Below are positions 6,328 through 13,061 of a DNA stretch of 13,061 bases, piece after piece. How positions within the stretch are numbered: position 1 is the first letter of the stretch; each line of letters opens with the position of its first letter. Source of the DNA: Phycisphaerae bacterium (GTDB taxonomy: Bacteria; Planctomycetota; Phycisphaerae; Phycisphaerales; SM1A02). The stretch covers positions 1-13,061 of the forward strand of contig NZFT01000001.1 of the NCBI GenBank assembly GCA_002690755.1, written 5' to 3'. The position numbers and the translations under genes are program-made. Under the pieces are notes generated by a model. That model was not told the origin of the DNA, ran no database searches, and worked only from the letters and a program-made list of their open reading frames with translations.

Positions 6328-8757
6328 ATGGTGGTGGTACGGAGCCCAGACATGCATCCAATCACGTTGATCGCGTCCGTCGTTCTCGCCCTCGTCGTCG
6401 GCGTCACGGCCGCGCCGCCGTCGACGGTCTCGAACCCCGACTTCACGAAGGGTGAGCCGATCCCCGAGGGTGCGACCCACGACTGGAACCTCGGTCCGAC
6501 CGGGGCCCGGGGCTGGATGTACAGCAACAAGCTGGAGACCAGCGAGGCCCGGCAGATCATGGTGACGTCCGTCGAGACGGGATCCCCCGCCGATGGCGTG
6601 CTCGAGCCGGGAGACGTGATCCTCGGAGCCGGCGGACGACTCTTCAAGACCGATCCGCGCACCGAGCTCGGACGCGCCATCGGACTCGCCGAGAAGTCGA
6701 GCGGCCGGCTCGTGCTGATCAACTGGCGCGACGGCCGGCGCAAGCGGGTCACGGTGAAGCTCCCCACCCTGGGCCGGTACGCCGCGACCGCCCCCTTCGA
6801 CTGCCCGAAGTCGACGAAGATCCTCGAACGGGGTTGTGCCGCGCTGGCCCGGAAGATGGCCGCGAATCCGGAGAAGGGCACGCCGATCGAGCGGTGCTAC
6901 AACGCCCTCGCCCTCCTTGCGAGCGGGAATCCCGACTACCTGCCGCTGGTCCGGCAGCAGGTCGAGGCGTTCTCCACCTACTCCGATCTCGAACGCCGAA
7001 GCCTGCACTCCTGGTGGTACGGCCCGATCAATCTCCTGATGGCCGAGTACGTGCTTGCGACCGGGGACCGGACGTTCATGCCGGAACTCGAGCGAATCAC
7101 GATGGAGATCGTCAACGGCCAGAGCGAGGTGGGCTCCTGGGGTCACCGGATGGTGCAGGACAACGGCCGGCTCTCCGGCTACGGCATGATGAACGCCCCC
7201 GGGCTCCCGATGACGATCTCCCTGGTCCTCGCGCGAAAGGCGGGGGTCGAGCATCCCGAGCTCGACGAGGCGATCGAGAAGAGCGCCCGCCTGATGCGGT
7301 TCTACGTCGGCAAGGGAAGCGTTCCGTACGGCGATCACCATCCGTGGATCGAGACCCACGACGACAACGGCAAGAACGGCGCGGCCGCGGTGCTCTTCAA
7401 CCTCCTCGGAGACGCCGAAGCCGCCGAGTACTTCTCCCGGATGAGCGTGGCCTCCCACGGCAACGAACGCGACAACGGGCACACCGGGAACTACTTCAAC
7501 ATGCTCTGGGCGATGCCCGGCGTCGCCCTGTCGGGATCGAACGCGAGCGGGGCGTGGATGGAGGAGTTCGGCTGGTACTACGACCTCGGCCGACGATGGG
7601 ACGGGACCTTCCAGCACCAGGGACCGCCGCAGGCGAAGCCCGACAGCTACCGGAATTGGGACGCGACCGGCGCCATGCTCCTCGCCTACGCCCAGCCGCT
7701 CGATCGAATCCACCTGACCGGTCGCGCCCCGAGCACCGCGCCCGCGGTCGATCGTCGCACCGCGGACGATCTCGTCGCCGACGGACGGGACTGGGGATCC
7801 CGCACCCGGCTCCAGACCTGGTCCGATCGCTCCGATCGGCAGCTCTTCCGCAATCTGGAGAGCTGGTCGCCCGTGGTCAGGGAGCGCGCGGCGATCGAAC
7901 TCGCCCGACGCGACGGCGATCCCAACGCGATGCTGCGCAAGATGCTCCGACGCGACGATCCGTACCCCCGGCTCGGCGCCTGTCAGGCCGCGATCATGCT
8001 GAAGGGACGCGCCGCCCCGCTGGTCGACGATCTTCGGACCGCGCTGACCTCGGACGATCTCTGGTTCCGCGTCAAGGCCGCCGAAGCGATCGCCGCGATC
8101 GGCGGTCCGGCGATGCCGGCCCTCCCCGACCTGCTGGCGATGCTCGCGGAACCGGCCGACGCGTCGGATCCGCGCGGCATGGAACAGCGATACCTCTGCT
8201 TCGCGCTCTTCGATCGACGGGACGGCATGCTCGGCCGATCCCTCGACGGCGTCGACCGGGATGCACTCCTCGCCGCGGTCGCCGCGGGACTGGAGAACGA
8301 GGACGGCCGGGCCCGCGGCGCGATCGGATCCGTCTACCGGAATCTCTCCTTCGAGGCGATCACGCCGTTGCTGCCCGCGATCCACGAAGCCATTCTGGAA
8401 CCGGCCCCCAGCGGGATCATGTTCGCGGACGGCATCCGTCTCGCCGGCCTCGATCTCTTCGCCGAACACGGTATCGAAGAAGGTGTTCCGTGGTGCGTCA
8501 CGATGGTCGATCCCGAACGCTGGGGCATGGGCAACCGGATCGAGCGGTGCCTGAACGCACTCCGCGTCTACGGCAGCGCCGCACGTTCGCAGATTCCCCG
8601 ATTGAAGGCCCTGCAGGCCGAGCTCGTCGAGCGCAAATGGAATCCCGAGCGATTGGAGAAGGTCGACATTCCCGGCCGGATTCGCGAGCTCGAGAAAGAT
8701 GATGCCCCGCGAAGCCTCCGACGCATCGACGAATTGACCCCCGACCAAGCCGGCTGA
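6328..8757 (+). CDS. Exported PDZ + DUF6288-like + HEAT-repeat protein
   Basis: 809 residues from ATG 6328 (GAGGA 4 bases upstream). ATG 6352 (GGAG 7 bases upstream, 801 residues) is equally possible. The first start gives the signal peptide its only basic residue (Arg5); the second has better spacing. The signal peptide ends near VTA-A (28). Residues about 73-147 are a PDZ-like domain (SPADGVLEPGDVILGAGGRLF, then the RLVLINWRDG strand). Residues about 160-465 are helical and enriched in aromatic and His motifs: SLHSWWYGP, GSWGHRMVQDNGRLSGYGMMNAPG, PYGDHHPWIETHDDNGKNG, DNGHTGNYFNMLWAMPG. I match this to the DUF6288 proteins of planctomycetes and verrucomicrobia, with a likely alpha-toroid fold. 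Residues about 505-760 are HEAT-like repeats (VRERAAIELARRDG, FRVKAAEAIAAIGGPAMPALPDL). The function is unknown; the His/Asp/Asn-rich motifs suggest an active or metal site (inference). It is followed by the membrane pair after 105 bases. Confidence 0.88.
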   Translation: MVVVRSPDMHPITLIASVVLALVVGVTAAPPSTVSNPDFTKGEPIPEGATHDWNLGPTGARGWMYSNKLETSEARQIMVTSVETGSPADGVLEPGDVILGAGGRLFKTDPRTELGRAIGLAEKSSGRLVLINWRDGRRKRVTVKLPTLGRYAATAPFDCPKSTKILERGCAALARKMAANPEKGTPIERCYNALALLASGNPDYLPLVRQQVEAFSTYSDLERRSLHSWWYGPINLLMAEYVLATGDRTFMPELERITMEIVNGQSEVGSWGHRMVQDNGRLSGYGMMNAPGLPMTISLVLARKAGVEHPELDEAIEKSARLMRFYVGKGSVPYGDHHPWIETHDDNGKNGAAAVLFNLLGDAEAAEYFSRMSVASHGNERDNGHTGNYFNMLWAMPGVALSGSNASGAWMEEFGWYYDLGRRWDGTFQHQGPPQAKPDSYRNWDATGAMLLAYAQPLDRIHLTGRAPSTAPAVDRRTADDLVADGRDWGSRTRLQTWSDRSDRQLFRNLESWSPVVRERAAIELARRDGDPNAMLRKMLRRDDPYPRLGACQAAIMLKGRAAPLVDDLRTALTSDDLWFRVKAAEAIAAIGGPAMPALPDLLAMLAEPADASDPRGMEQRYLCFALFDRRDGMLGRSLDGVDRDALLAAVAAGLENEDGRARGAIGSVYRNLSFEAITPLLPAIHEAILEPAPSGIMFADGIRLAGLDLFAEHGIEEGVPWCVTMVDPERWGMGNRIERCLNALRVYGSAARSQIPRLKALQAELVERKWNPERLEKVDIPGRIRELEKDDAPRSLRRIDELTPDQAG

Positions 8758-8826
8758 ACCGGCCTGCATTCGTTCGACCGACCGCCCGATGTTCGATTTT
8801 GAAAGACGTTCGTCCGTCACGAGGAT

Positions 8827-8855
8827 GAGGAAGATCCTTCCTCGCGAAGAGGAGA
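8827..8855 (+). promoter_or_regulatory. Two mutually exclusive hairpins over the ribosome binding site of the first membrane paralog
   Basis: GAGGAAG (8827-8833) and CTTCCTC (8837-8843) form a perfect 7-bp stem with a three-base loop. The 3' arm of that stem can instead pair with the Shine-Dalgarno: TCCTC (8839-8843) with GAGGA (8849-8853), loop GCGAA. The first fold leaves the ribosome site open; the second hides it. No ligand-binding structure can be recognised, so a regulatory role is conjecture. A short terminator for the upstream gene is also possible, but no U-tract follows. Confidence 0.3.
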
Positions 8856-8862
8856 ATTGAAG

Positions 8863-9654
8863 ATGTGGGACTTGATACTTGCGGTGTTCCTCACGGCGCA
8901 CGTGCTGGCCGGAATCGTCGCGGCCTTCGTCGCGTTTCCGGTGGCGGCGCTCGCGGCGAAGGGCGGCACGCTCCACCGCTGGGCGGGGCGCTCCTTCGTG
9001 GGCTGCTTCTTCTTCATCTGCGTCGGCGGCTACCTGCTCGAATTCGAGAATCTGACGGGCACCGTGGTCGACGTCTTCGGATTGGAATTGAACGTCTCGC
9101 CCTATCGAGAAGACGGGGGTGTCGACGTGCTCGCGGTCGTCAACACCGCGATGGTGAACACCATGGCCTTCTATCTCGCGGTTTCGGGCTGGCGGATCTG
9201 GGCCCGGGCTCGCGCCGCGGATCGCGGGGTGTTTCCGAAGTTCGATTCGATCATCGCGGTGCTGGAGATCGTCGCTGGCCTCCTCTTCGCGGTCACGCTC
9301 TGGCGTGCGGTGGACCAGTCGGATACCCAAGGGGTCTCCGGCGTCCTGTCCGGGTCCCTCGAAATGGGGCATCTGATCATCATCGCGGCGACGCTCTACG
9401 TGATGATCGACGCAGGGCACGATCTCTACATCGGCCTCGCACGAAGACCGCCGAAGCGATGGTGGATCGTCCACGCTCGGAAGATGATCACCGCGGAGAT
9501 GGGCCTCGCGGCGGCCTTCCCGTACCGATGCGTTCCGTTCGGCACCACCGGAGGCATCCTGATGCTGGTCGCGATGACCATCGTGCTCGTGTTCGGAGTC
9601 GCCATCGCCCGTCGCTTCGCGAAGCAGGCCGAATCCGCACCCACCACCGCCTGA
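8863..9654 (+). CDS. Polytopic membrane protein, DUF2306-like, paralog 1
   Basis: 263 residues from ATG 8863, preceded by AGAGGAGA with GGAG 8 bases upstream. A TTG two codons earlier is less likely, and the chosen start aligns exactly with the downstream paralog. There are six to seven hydrophobic segments (about 4-31, 44-60, 93-110, 128-146, 167-186, 208-222, 229-249). KGGTLHRWAGRSF (33-45) resembles the loop after helix 1 of DUF2306 membrane proteins, a family of unknown function; the match is from memory and distant. His13, His38, His170 and His204 are kept in the next gene, as are LAVSGWR.W.RAR, RRPP and HARKM. Membrane-embedded conserved His could bind heme or metal (inference). It forms a two-gene tandem with its paralog, 37 bases apart, probably co-transcribed with the DUF6288-like gene. 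Confidence 0.85.
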   Translation: MWDLILAVFLTAHVLAGIVAAFVAFPVAALAAKGGTLHRWAGRSFVGCFFFICVGGYLLEFENLTGTVVDVFGLELNVSPYREDGGVDVLAVVNTAMVNTMAFYLAVSGWRIWARARAADRGVFPKFDSIIAVLEIVAGLLFAVTLWRAVDQSDTQGVSGVLSGSLEMGHLIIIAATLYVMIDAGHDLYIGLARRPPKRWWIVHARKMITAEMGLAAAFPYRCVPFGTTGGILMLVAMTIVLVFGVAIARRFAKQAESAPTTA

Positions 9655-9691
9655 TCGATCCACCCCTCGCCGCCTCACCATGGAGCACGCG

Positions 9692-10480
9692 ATGCTCGAT
9701 TCGATCCTCGCCGTCGTCCTCCCCATCCACATCGTCGTGGGTGCGATCAGTGCACTCGTGGCGTTTCCGGTCGCGGCCTTCGCCGTGAAGGGCAGCCGCC
9801 CGCACGTCGCTGCCGGGCGATGCTTCGTGGCGGGCTACGTCGTGATCTGCCTGACCGGTCTGCTCCTCGAGATGGAGCGCACGACCGGCGGAACGATCCG
9901 CGTGCTCTGGACGGACTTCAAGTTGGTCGGCCCGAAGGTGAGCGACTCCGGGCATCTCCCTCCACTTCTGTTCTTCGCCACCGCCACGCTTGATCTCGCA
10001 TTCCTCTACCTCGCGGTCTCGGGCTGGCGGGTCTGGGGCCGGGCGCGGGATGCGGGCCGCGGGGTCTTCAGGCGATTCGACACGATCCTCGCCGTGAGCG
10101 CGATGCTGGTCGCGATCGCGTTCGGCGTGTCGTGGTGGATGGTGGTCGATGCGGTGTCGACGATGCCGTCGGCGCCGAAGAGCAACGTCGTTCCACACCT
10201 CTTCTTCACGGGTGCGGCCCTCGTCTTCCTGGTCGATGCCGGACTGGACCTTCGGGTCCGCCTCACCCGCAGACCGCCTCGGGCCTGGTGGTTCAAGCAC
10301 GCCCGCAAGATGGTGATGGCCCAGATCTTCCTCGCGGCCGGGATCCCCTTTCGATGCGCCGATCTGGAACACGTCGGATTCTGGACGACCGCCACGGCGT
10401 TCATGGTCCTGCTGACGGGCGCGATCGCGGCCTTGCACTTCCGTCATCGGCTTCGGATCGAGGCGGCCCGGACGACCTGA
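9692..10480 (+). CDS. Polytopic membrane protein, DUF2306-like, paralog 2
   Basis: 262 residues from ATG 9692, chosen over ATG 9680 because GGAG lies 6 bases before it and because MLDSILAVVLPIH then aligns residue for residue with MWDLILAVFLTAH of the upstream gene. It has the same membrane topology. Shared features are LVAFPVAA (22-29), His13, His38 in KGSRPHVAAGRCF, YLAVSGWRVWGRAR (106-119), His169, VDAGLDL (181-187), TRRPPRAWWFKHARKM (192-207, His203) and the PFRC segment (219-222). The pair clearly arose by tandem duplication, but the residues between His38 and the third segment differ strongly, and paralog 2 has an extra basic stretch there. The function is unknown. A strong stem-loop follows 32 bases after the stop. 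Confidence 0.84.
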   Translation: MLDSILAVVLPIHIVVGAISALVAFPVAAFAVKGSRPHVAAGRCFVAGYVVICLTGLLLEMERTTGGTIRVLWTDFKLVGPKVSDSGHLPPLLFFATATLDLAFLYLAVSGWRVWGRARDAGRGVFRRFDTILAVSAMLVAIAFGVSWWMVVDAVSTMPSAPKSNVVPHLFFTGAALVFLVDAGLDLRVRLTRRPPRAWWFKHARKMVMAQIFLAAGIPFRCADLEHVGFWTTATAFMVLLTGAIAALHFRHRLRIEAARTT

Positions 10481-10511
10481 GGTCCGTGATGTGGTGTAGG
10501 CGCGAGGATCG

Positions 10512-10544
10512 CGGGGCCCCGGGATCGAATCCAGGGTCGCCCCG
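10512..10544 (+). terminator. Strong GC stem-loop after the membrane-protein pair
   Basis: The outer stem is CGGGGC (10512-10517) with GCCCCG (10539-10544). The inner stem is CCCGGGAT (10518-10525) with ATCCAGGG (10529-10536), one G-A mismatch and a CGA loop; a TC bulge sits at 10537-10538. That gives 13 pairs in 33 bases, 32 bases after the stop codon at 10480. No T-run follows, so it would be a non-canonical terminator or a 3'-end stabilising structure. Confidence 0.5.
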
Positions 10545-10679
10545 AGGTTCGAAACCCGTCGATGCCGTTGTTCGCGGAGGAAGCGTCGGAACCCGATTCG
10601 ATACACTCTTCCGTCCACGCGGCGCAACGTCCGCTCGACATCCACCGGGCATCGCCGAATTCGCGATCGCAAGGAACCC

Positions 10680-11717
10680 ATGTCCCCCATCGCACCATCC
10701 AATCAGAACACGTTGTTCATCGAGGTTTCCGGCGCCGGCATCCCGGAGATCGACGGCCTCTTCGTTCCGTCCACCGCGCCACCGGCGGCGAGCGAATCCG
10801 GCACGGTCTCGAGCCCGGGCTACTGGAACGGGAAGATGGCCTGGGATCGCGCCGACGGGAAGGGCGAGCGAAGCCCGTCCCTCTCCTACTCGAACAGCTA
10901 CCGCTCCTGGCGGATCGCCCGGCTCGACGGACATCTCGCCTACGACATCACGTGCGAGGACGACCTGCCGCCGACCGACCGGGCATGGCACGTCTACAAG
11001 AAGGGCGTCGCCCCCGCCCCCACCCTGACCATCCACCACTGCGATCCCCGACAGCCCTGCCCCGAGCCCAACGTGGTCTTCGTGCTCGGCGGCCCCGGCG
11101 CCGGCAAGGGGACGATGTGCGAGCTTGCGGAGGCGCAACTGGGTTGGACGCATCTCTCGACCGGCGACATCCTGCGGGCGGAGCTCGAGCATGGCGGCCC
11201 GTTGGCCGAGACCATCGATGGCTTCATCACGCCGGGCAATCTCGTCCCCGACGACATCGTGGTGACCCTTCTCAAGAAGACGATGGACACGATCACCCGC
11301 ACCACCGGCCGAAACAACTTCCTGATCGACGGATTCCCCCGATCGCTCGGAAATCTCGAGGCGTGGTACGAGGTCTTCGGCCGCCACGCGGAACTCCCTC
11401 GGATGCTCTACTTCGAATGCCCCTACGCGGTGCTCGAAGAACGGATCATGGGCCGGGCGAAGTACTCGGGGCGAAGCGACGACAATCTGAAGAGTCTCAA
11501 GCAGCGCTTCGACACCTTCAAGGCGGTCACGCTTCCGACGGTGAGCCTCTTCAAGCAACAGGGCCGTTGCGAGGAGATCGACACCAGTCCCGATCGGGAG
11601 ACGGTCTACGCCGAGGTCGTCGAACATCTCGCGGAACACACCGAGCCCACCCTCGCGGACCGGCCGCTCGGCGAACGAGCCGAGGAACTGCTGGGGCTCC
11701 GCAAGCGGACGAGATGA
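10680..11717 (+). CDS. Nucleoside monophosphate kinase (UMP-CMP/adenylate kinase type) with extra N-terminal module
   Basis: 345 residues, against about 190-220 for a stand-alone kinase. The kinase domain (about 131-320) has the P-loop FVLGGPGAGKGTMCELAE (134-151), HLSTGDILRAEL (158-169) for NMP binding, LIDGFPRSLGN (215-225), and a short lid with YSGRSDDNLKSLKQRFDTF (262-280), which is the UMP-CMP kinase/short adenylate kinase type rather than the long bacterial Adk lid. It would transfer phosphate from ATP to UMP/CMP or AMP in the cytoplasm. Residues 1-125 are an added module: LFIEVSGAGIPEIDGLFVPS, then YWNGKMAW.R, WRIARLDGHLAYDI, PP..R.W...KKG..PAPTLTI. I recall similar modules in oomycete, diatom and algal proteins (recollection, not searched). 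AAGGA precedes the ATG with 4-base spacing. Residues 321-345 are a charged tail. Confidence 0.9.
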   Translation: MSPIAPSNQNTLFIEVSGAGIPEIDGLFVPSTAPPAASESGTVSSPGYWNGKMAWDRADGKGERSPSLSYSNSYRSWRIARLDGHLAYDITCEDDLPPTDRAWHVYKKGVAPAPTLTIHHCDPRQPCPEPNVVFVLGGPGAGKGTMCELAEAQLGWTHLSTGDILRAELEHGGPLAETIDGFITPGNLVPDDIVVTLLKKTMDTITRTTGRNNFLIDGFPRSLGNLEAWYEVFGRHAELPRMLYFECPYAVLEERIMGRAKYSGRSDDNLKSLKQRFDTFKAVTLPTVSLFKQQGRCEEIDTSPDRETVYAEVVEHLAEHTEPTLADRPLGERAEELLGLRKRTR

Positions 11718-11719
11718 CC

Positions 11720-11763
11720 ACCGACGCGGCGAACGCTCGTGATTCAGCGAACTAGTCGTCGGT
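11720..11763. terminator. Long-loop inverted repeat between convergent kinase and dehydrogenase genes
   Basis: ACCGACG (11720-11726) is perfectly complementary to CGTCGGT (11757-11763), and the loop contains CGCT/AGCG that can add a small inner stem. It lies directly after the kinase stop and overlaps the last codons and TAG of the dehydrogenase. It could serve both directions, but there is no T-tract and the loop is long, so this is a weak call. Confidence 0.3.
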
Positions 11764-12708
11764 TCCGGAGCCGACCGCATCGCCGCCACCATGCCAGCCA
11801 CCGCCCGAGAAGTCCGGGTCGATCAACCGCACGATCTCCGCGATGTCGTGTTCCGCACCGATGCGTCGGATCGCGTCCGACCAGCGCTGCCGCGCAACCC
11901 CGGTCATCTTGAGGTCGAGACCACGATCCGCCGCCGCGTTCATCACGATGTCCAGGTCCTTCGATGCGAGTTCCATGTGCGCCGTGATCGACCAGTCCTC
12001 CGCCGCCATCCGGGGGCCCAGAATCTGCAGCAGCACGGAGTCCGCCGCGCCACCCGCGAGCGCCGGGATCAGGGTGTCGAGCTTGAGCCCCGAACGCCGG
12101 GCCAACGCCATCGCCTCGGCGACGGTGACCTGCGTCGAGAAGCTGATCAGTTGATTGACGACCTTCGCGGCCTGCCCGGTCCCGACCTTCCCCATGACGG
12201 TCACGTTCTTGCCCATCACCTCCAGAAGCGGGGCGACGCGTTCGTGATCCTTCGCCGAATCCACGCCCACGAAGATCGTGAGCCGGCCCTTGGTCGCACC
12301 GATCCGCCCCCCGCTCACGGGAGCGTCGACGAAGGTCGCACCTGCGTCCCGAAGTCGACCCGCCACCGAGGCGGTCTTCGCCGCGTCCGTCGTCCCCATG
12401 TCCATGACGAGGGTCTTCGACGTCGCCGAGGCGATCAGGCCGTCCGTCCCGAGACACACCGTGTCGACCGCCTCCGCGGAAGCGAGCATCAGGATCACGA
12501 TGTCCGCAGCCGCCGCGATCGCCGCCGGCGTCTCGAAGACCTCGATCCGATCCGGCCCGAGGTCCGCCATCGACGCGGCGGCCCGCCGGGGTATCGCGAG
12601 GGTCGCCCCGGCCGCATGGAGATTCGCGGCCATGGGCCGACCCATCAACCCCAGTCCGATGAAACCCACGGTCCTGCCCGCCAACGTGTCGAGTGCTTCG
12701 TCGTTCAT
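11752..12708 (-). CDS. Beta-hydroxyacid dehydrogenase of the 3-hydroxyisobutyrate dehydrogenase / tartronate semialdehyde reductase family
   Basis: 318 residues from ATG 12708. The frame is open to 12978, but the extension is Arg/Pro-rich and overlaps the neighbouring gene, while MNDEALDTLAGRTVGFIGLG starts just before the Rossmann fold. The NAD(P)-binding motif is VGFIGLGLMGRPMAANL (14-30). The substrate-binding loop is FVDAPVSGG (126-134). GTGQAAKVVNQL (176-187, catalytic Lys182 and Asn185) and KDLDIV (250-255, second conserved Lys) complete the family signature. The reaction is reversible NAD(P)-dependent oxidation of a 3-hydroxy acid such as 3-hydroxyisobutyrate or D-glycerate; sequence alone does not settle which. 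The last 20 residues are a Gly/His/Asp-rich tail (GGGWHGGGD). There is no evident Shine-Dalgarno. Confidence 0.92.
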   Translation of the reverse strand: MNDEALDTLAGRTVGFIGLGLMGRPMAANLHAAGATLAIPRRAAASMADLGPDRIEVFETPAAIAAAADIVILMLASAEAVDTVCLGTDGLIASATSKTLVMDMGTTDAAKTASVAGRLRDAGATFVDAPVSGGRIGATKGRLTIFVGVDSAKDHERVAPLLEVMGKNVTVMGKVGTGQAAKVVNQLISFSTQVTVAEAMALARRSGLKLDTLIPALAGGAADSVLLQILGPRMAAEDWSITAHMELASKDLDIVMNAAADRGLDLKMTGVARQRWSDAIRRIGAEHDIAEIVRLIDPDFSGGGWHGGGDAVGSGTDD

Positions 12709-12731
12709 AAGACCGACGATATCGCGTGAAC

Positions 12732-12747
12732 CCGGCGAGCACGCCGG
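12732..12747 (-). terminator. Perfect GC hairpin between two minus-strand genes
   Basis: CCGGCG (12732-12737), loop AGCA, CGCCGG (12742-12747). An adjacent CGGCCG....CGGCCG repeat around 12746-12765 can form a second hairpin. They lie in the 68 bases between the stop of the right-edge membrane gene and the dehydrogenase start. No T-run follows. It may end the upstream transcript or tune expression of the dehydrogenase. Confidence 0.35.
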
Positions 12748-12776
12748 CCGACGCCGTACGGCCGCCCGTCCCGACG

Positions 12777-13061
12777 TCAGCCCGCGATCAGTTCCCCGTA
12801 CGCGAACTGGATGCCGTTCACGCCCGCAAGAACGAGGAAGCCGACCAGAAACACGAGCGACACCGAGATCAGGCGGCCCCACGTGGCGTGCGGGAGACGT
12901 CGCAGGATCATGGCGCCACCGAGGATGCCGAAGACGACCGCGAGGCCGAGGGCGATCGCCAGCGCAGGGAAGAACCACTGCGGATCCCGCCCCCCGACTA
13001 CGTAGAATCCGCCCAACGCGACGACGCCGGCGAGCATCGCCAGTCCAAGGAAAATGAAACC
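12777..13061 (-). CDS. Small membrane protein, 5' end outside window
   Basis: 94 visible codons from the right edge to the TGA at 12777-12779. An ATG exists at 13037, but the eight codons before it in frame encode GFIFLGLA, which continues the hydrophobic run without a stop, so the true start probably lies beyond the window. At least three hydrophobic segments are visible: the first 20 or so residues (GFIFLGLAMLAGVVALGGF), WFFPALAIALGLAVVFGILGG and ISVSLVFLVGFLVLAGV. A basic loop RRLPHATWGR separates the second and third. No family is recognised. It reads towards the dehydrogenase on the same strand with 68 bases between. Confidence 0.65.
   Translation of the reverse strand, partial: GFIFLGLAMLAGVVALGGFYVVGGRDPQWFFPALAIALGLAVVFGILGGAMILRRLPHATWGRLISVSLVFLVGFLVLAGVNGIQFAYGELIAG

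Noticed and set aside
4466..6370. Plus-strand open frame of 634 codons
   Set aside because: It is antisense to the SASA esterase start and the APC permease; the product is Arg/His/Asp low-complexity sequence.
6238..9732. Minus-strand open frame of 1164 codons
   Set aside because: It runs opposite the DUF6288-like gene and the first membrane paralog. The product is rich in Arg, Gly, His and Asp with no domain; it is a high-GC antisense shadow.
10519..10560. tRNA-like T-loop words (GGATCGAATCC, GGTTCGAAACC)
   Set aside because: No five-pair T-stem, D-arm, anticodon arm or acceptor stem could be assembled on either strand. The words are arms of hairpins.
10401..11801. Minus-strand open frame of 466 codons
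   Set aside because: It is antisense to the kinase, whose P-loop and lid motifs are unambiguous. The antisense product has no domain.
1..13061. Many CGATCG words, as a possible iterated palindrome
   Set aside because: They mostly follow from frequent GCG-ATC and TCG-ATC codon pairs in genes and do not cluster in intergenic DNA.

Overview
The window is GC-rich bacterial chromosome. It most resembles a planctomycete, probably of the Phycisphaerae. The evidence is a secreted protein with EF-hand/dockerin-like repeats (CPGDFNDDG, CPEDMNGDG) and two Cys-rich modules (GACCVGMAC..C..., CC...GCSDNEC..VC..DPACC...WD..C) that I associate with that lineage, a DUF6288-like PDZ/HEAT protein, and many exported enzymes. 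Assignment to the group is inference, because no rRNA or marker gene is present. I see no tRNA, rRNA, CRISPR array, IS element, integrase or phage gene.

Left part (1-4794): a large secreted multi-domain protein runs off the left edge on the minus strand. Just upstream of it, on the same strand, lies a LacI-family repressor. A 380-base, unusually AT-rich divergent intergenic region separates lacI from a plus-strand exported SGNH/GDSL esterase. It holds two clusters of TTGGAAC-type half-sites, one beside lacI and one about 200 bp away on the GDSL side, so the repressor probably controls itself and its divergent neighbour. The GDSL gene converges on a minus-strand exported SASA-type (sialate O-acetylesterase-like) esterase, and their stop codons share one stem-loop. 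This looks like a small locus for secreted polysaccharide or glycan de-esterification.

Middle (4943-10544): an APC-superfamily amino-acid permease (minus) is divergent from a plus-strand cluster. That cluster is an exported 800-residue PDZ + DUF6288-like + HEAT-repeat protein followed by two tandemly duplicated polytopic membrane proteins (distantly DUF2306-like) that keep four histidines. A strong GC stem-loop closes the cluster.

Right part (10680-13061): a UMP-CMP/adenylate-type nucleoside monophosphate kinase carries an extra N-terminal module of about 120 residues that resembles modules in protist proteins. It converges on a minus-strand beta-hydroxyacid dehydrogenase (3-hydroxyisobutyrate dehydrogenase family). 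A small membrane protein runs off the right edge.

Several starts were moved inward from the longest open frame (SASA esterase to 4794, membrane paralogs to 8863 and 9692, dehydrogenase to 12708), using Shine-Dalgarno spacing, signal peptides and paralog alignment. Most points worth a second look are the operator architecture, the kinase fusion, the His-conserving membrane pair and the duplicated domain at the left edge.
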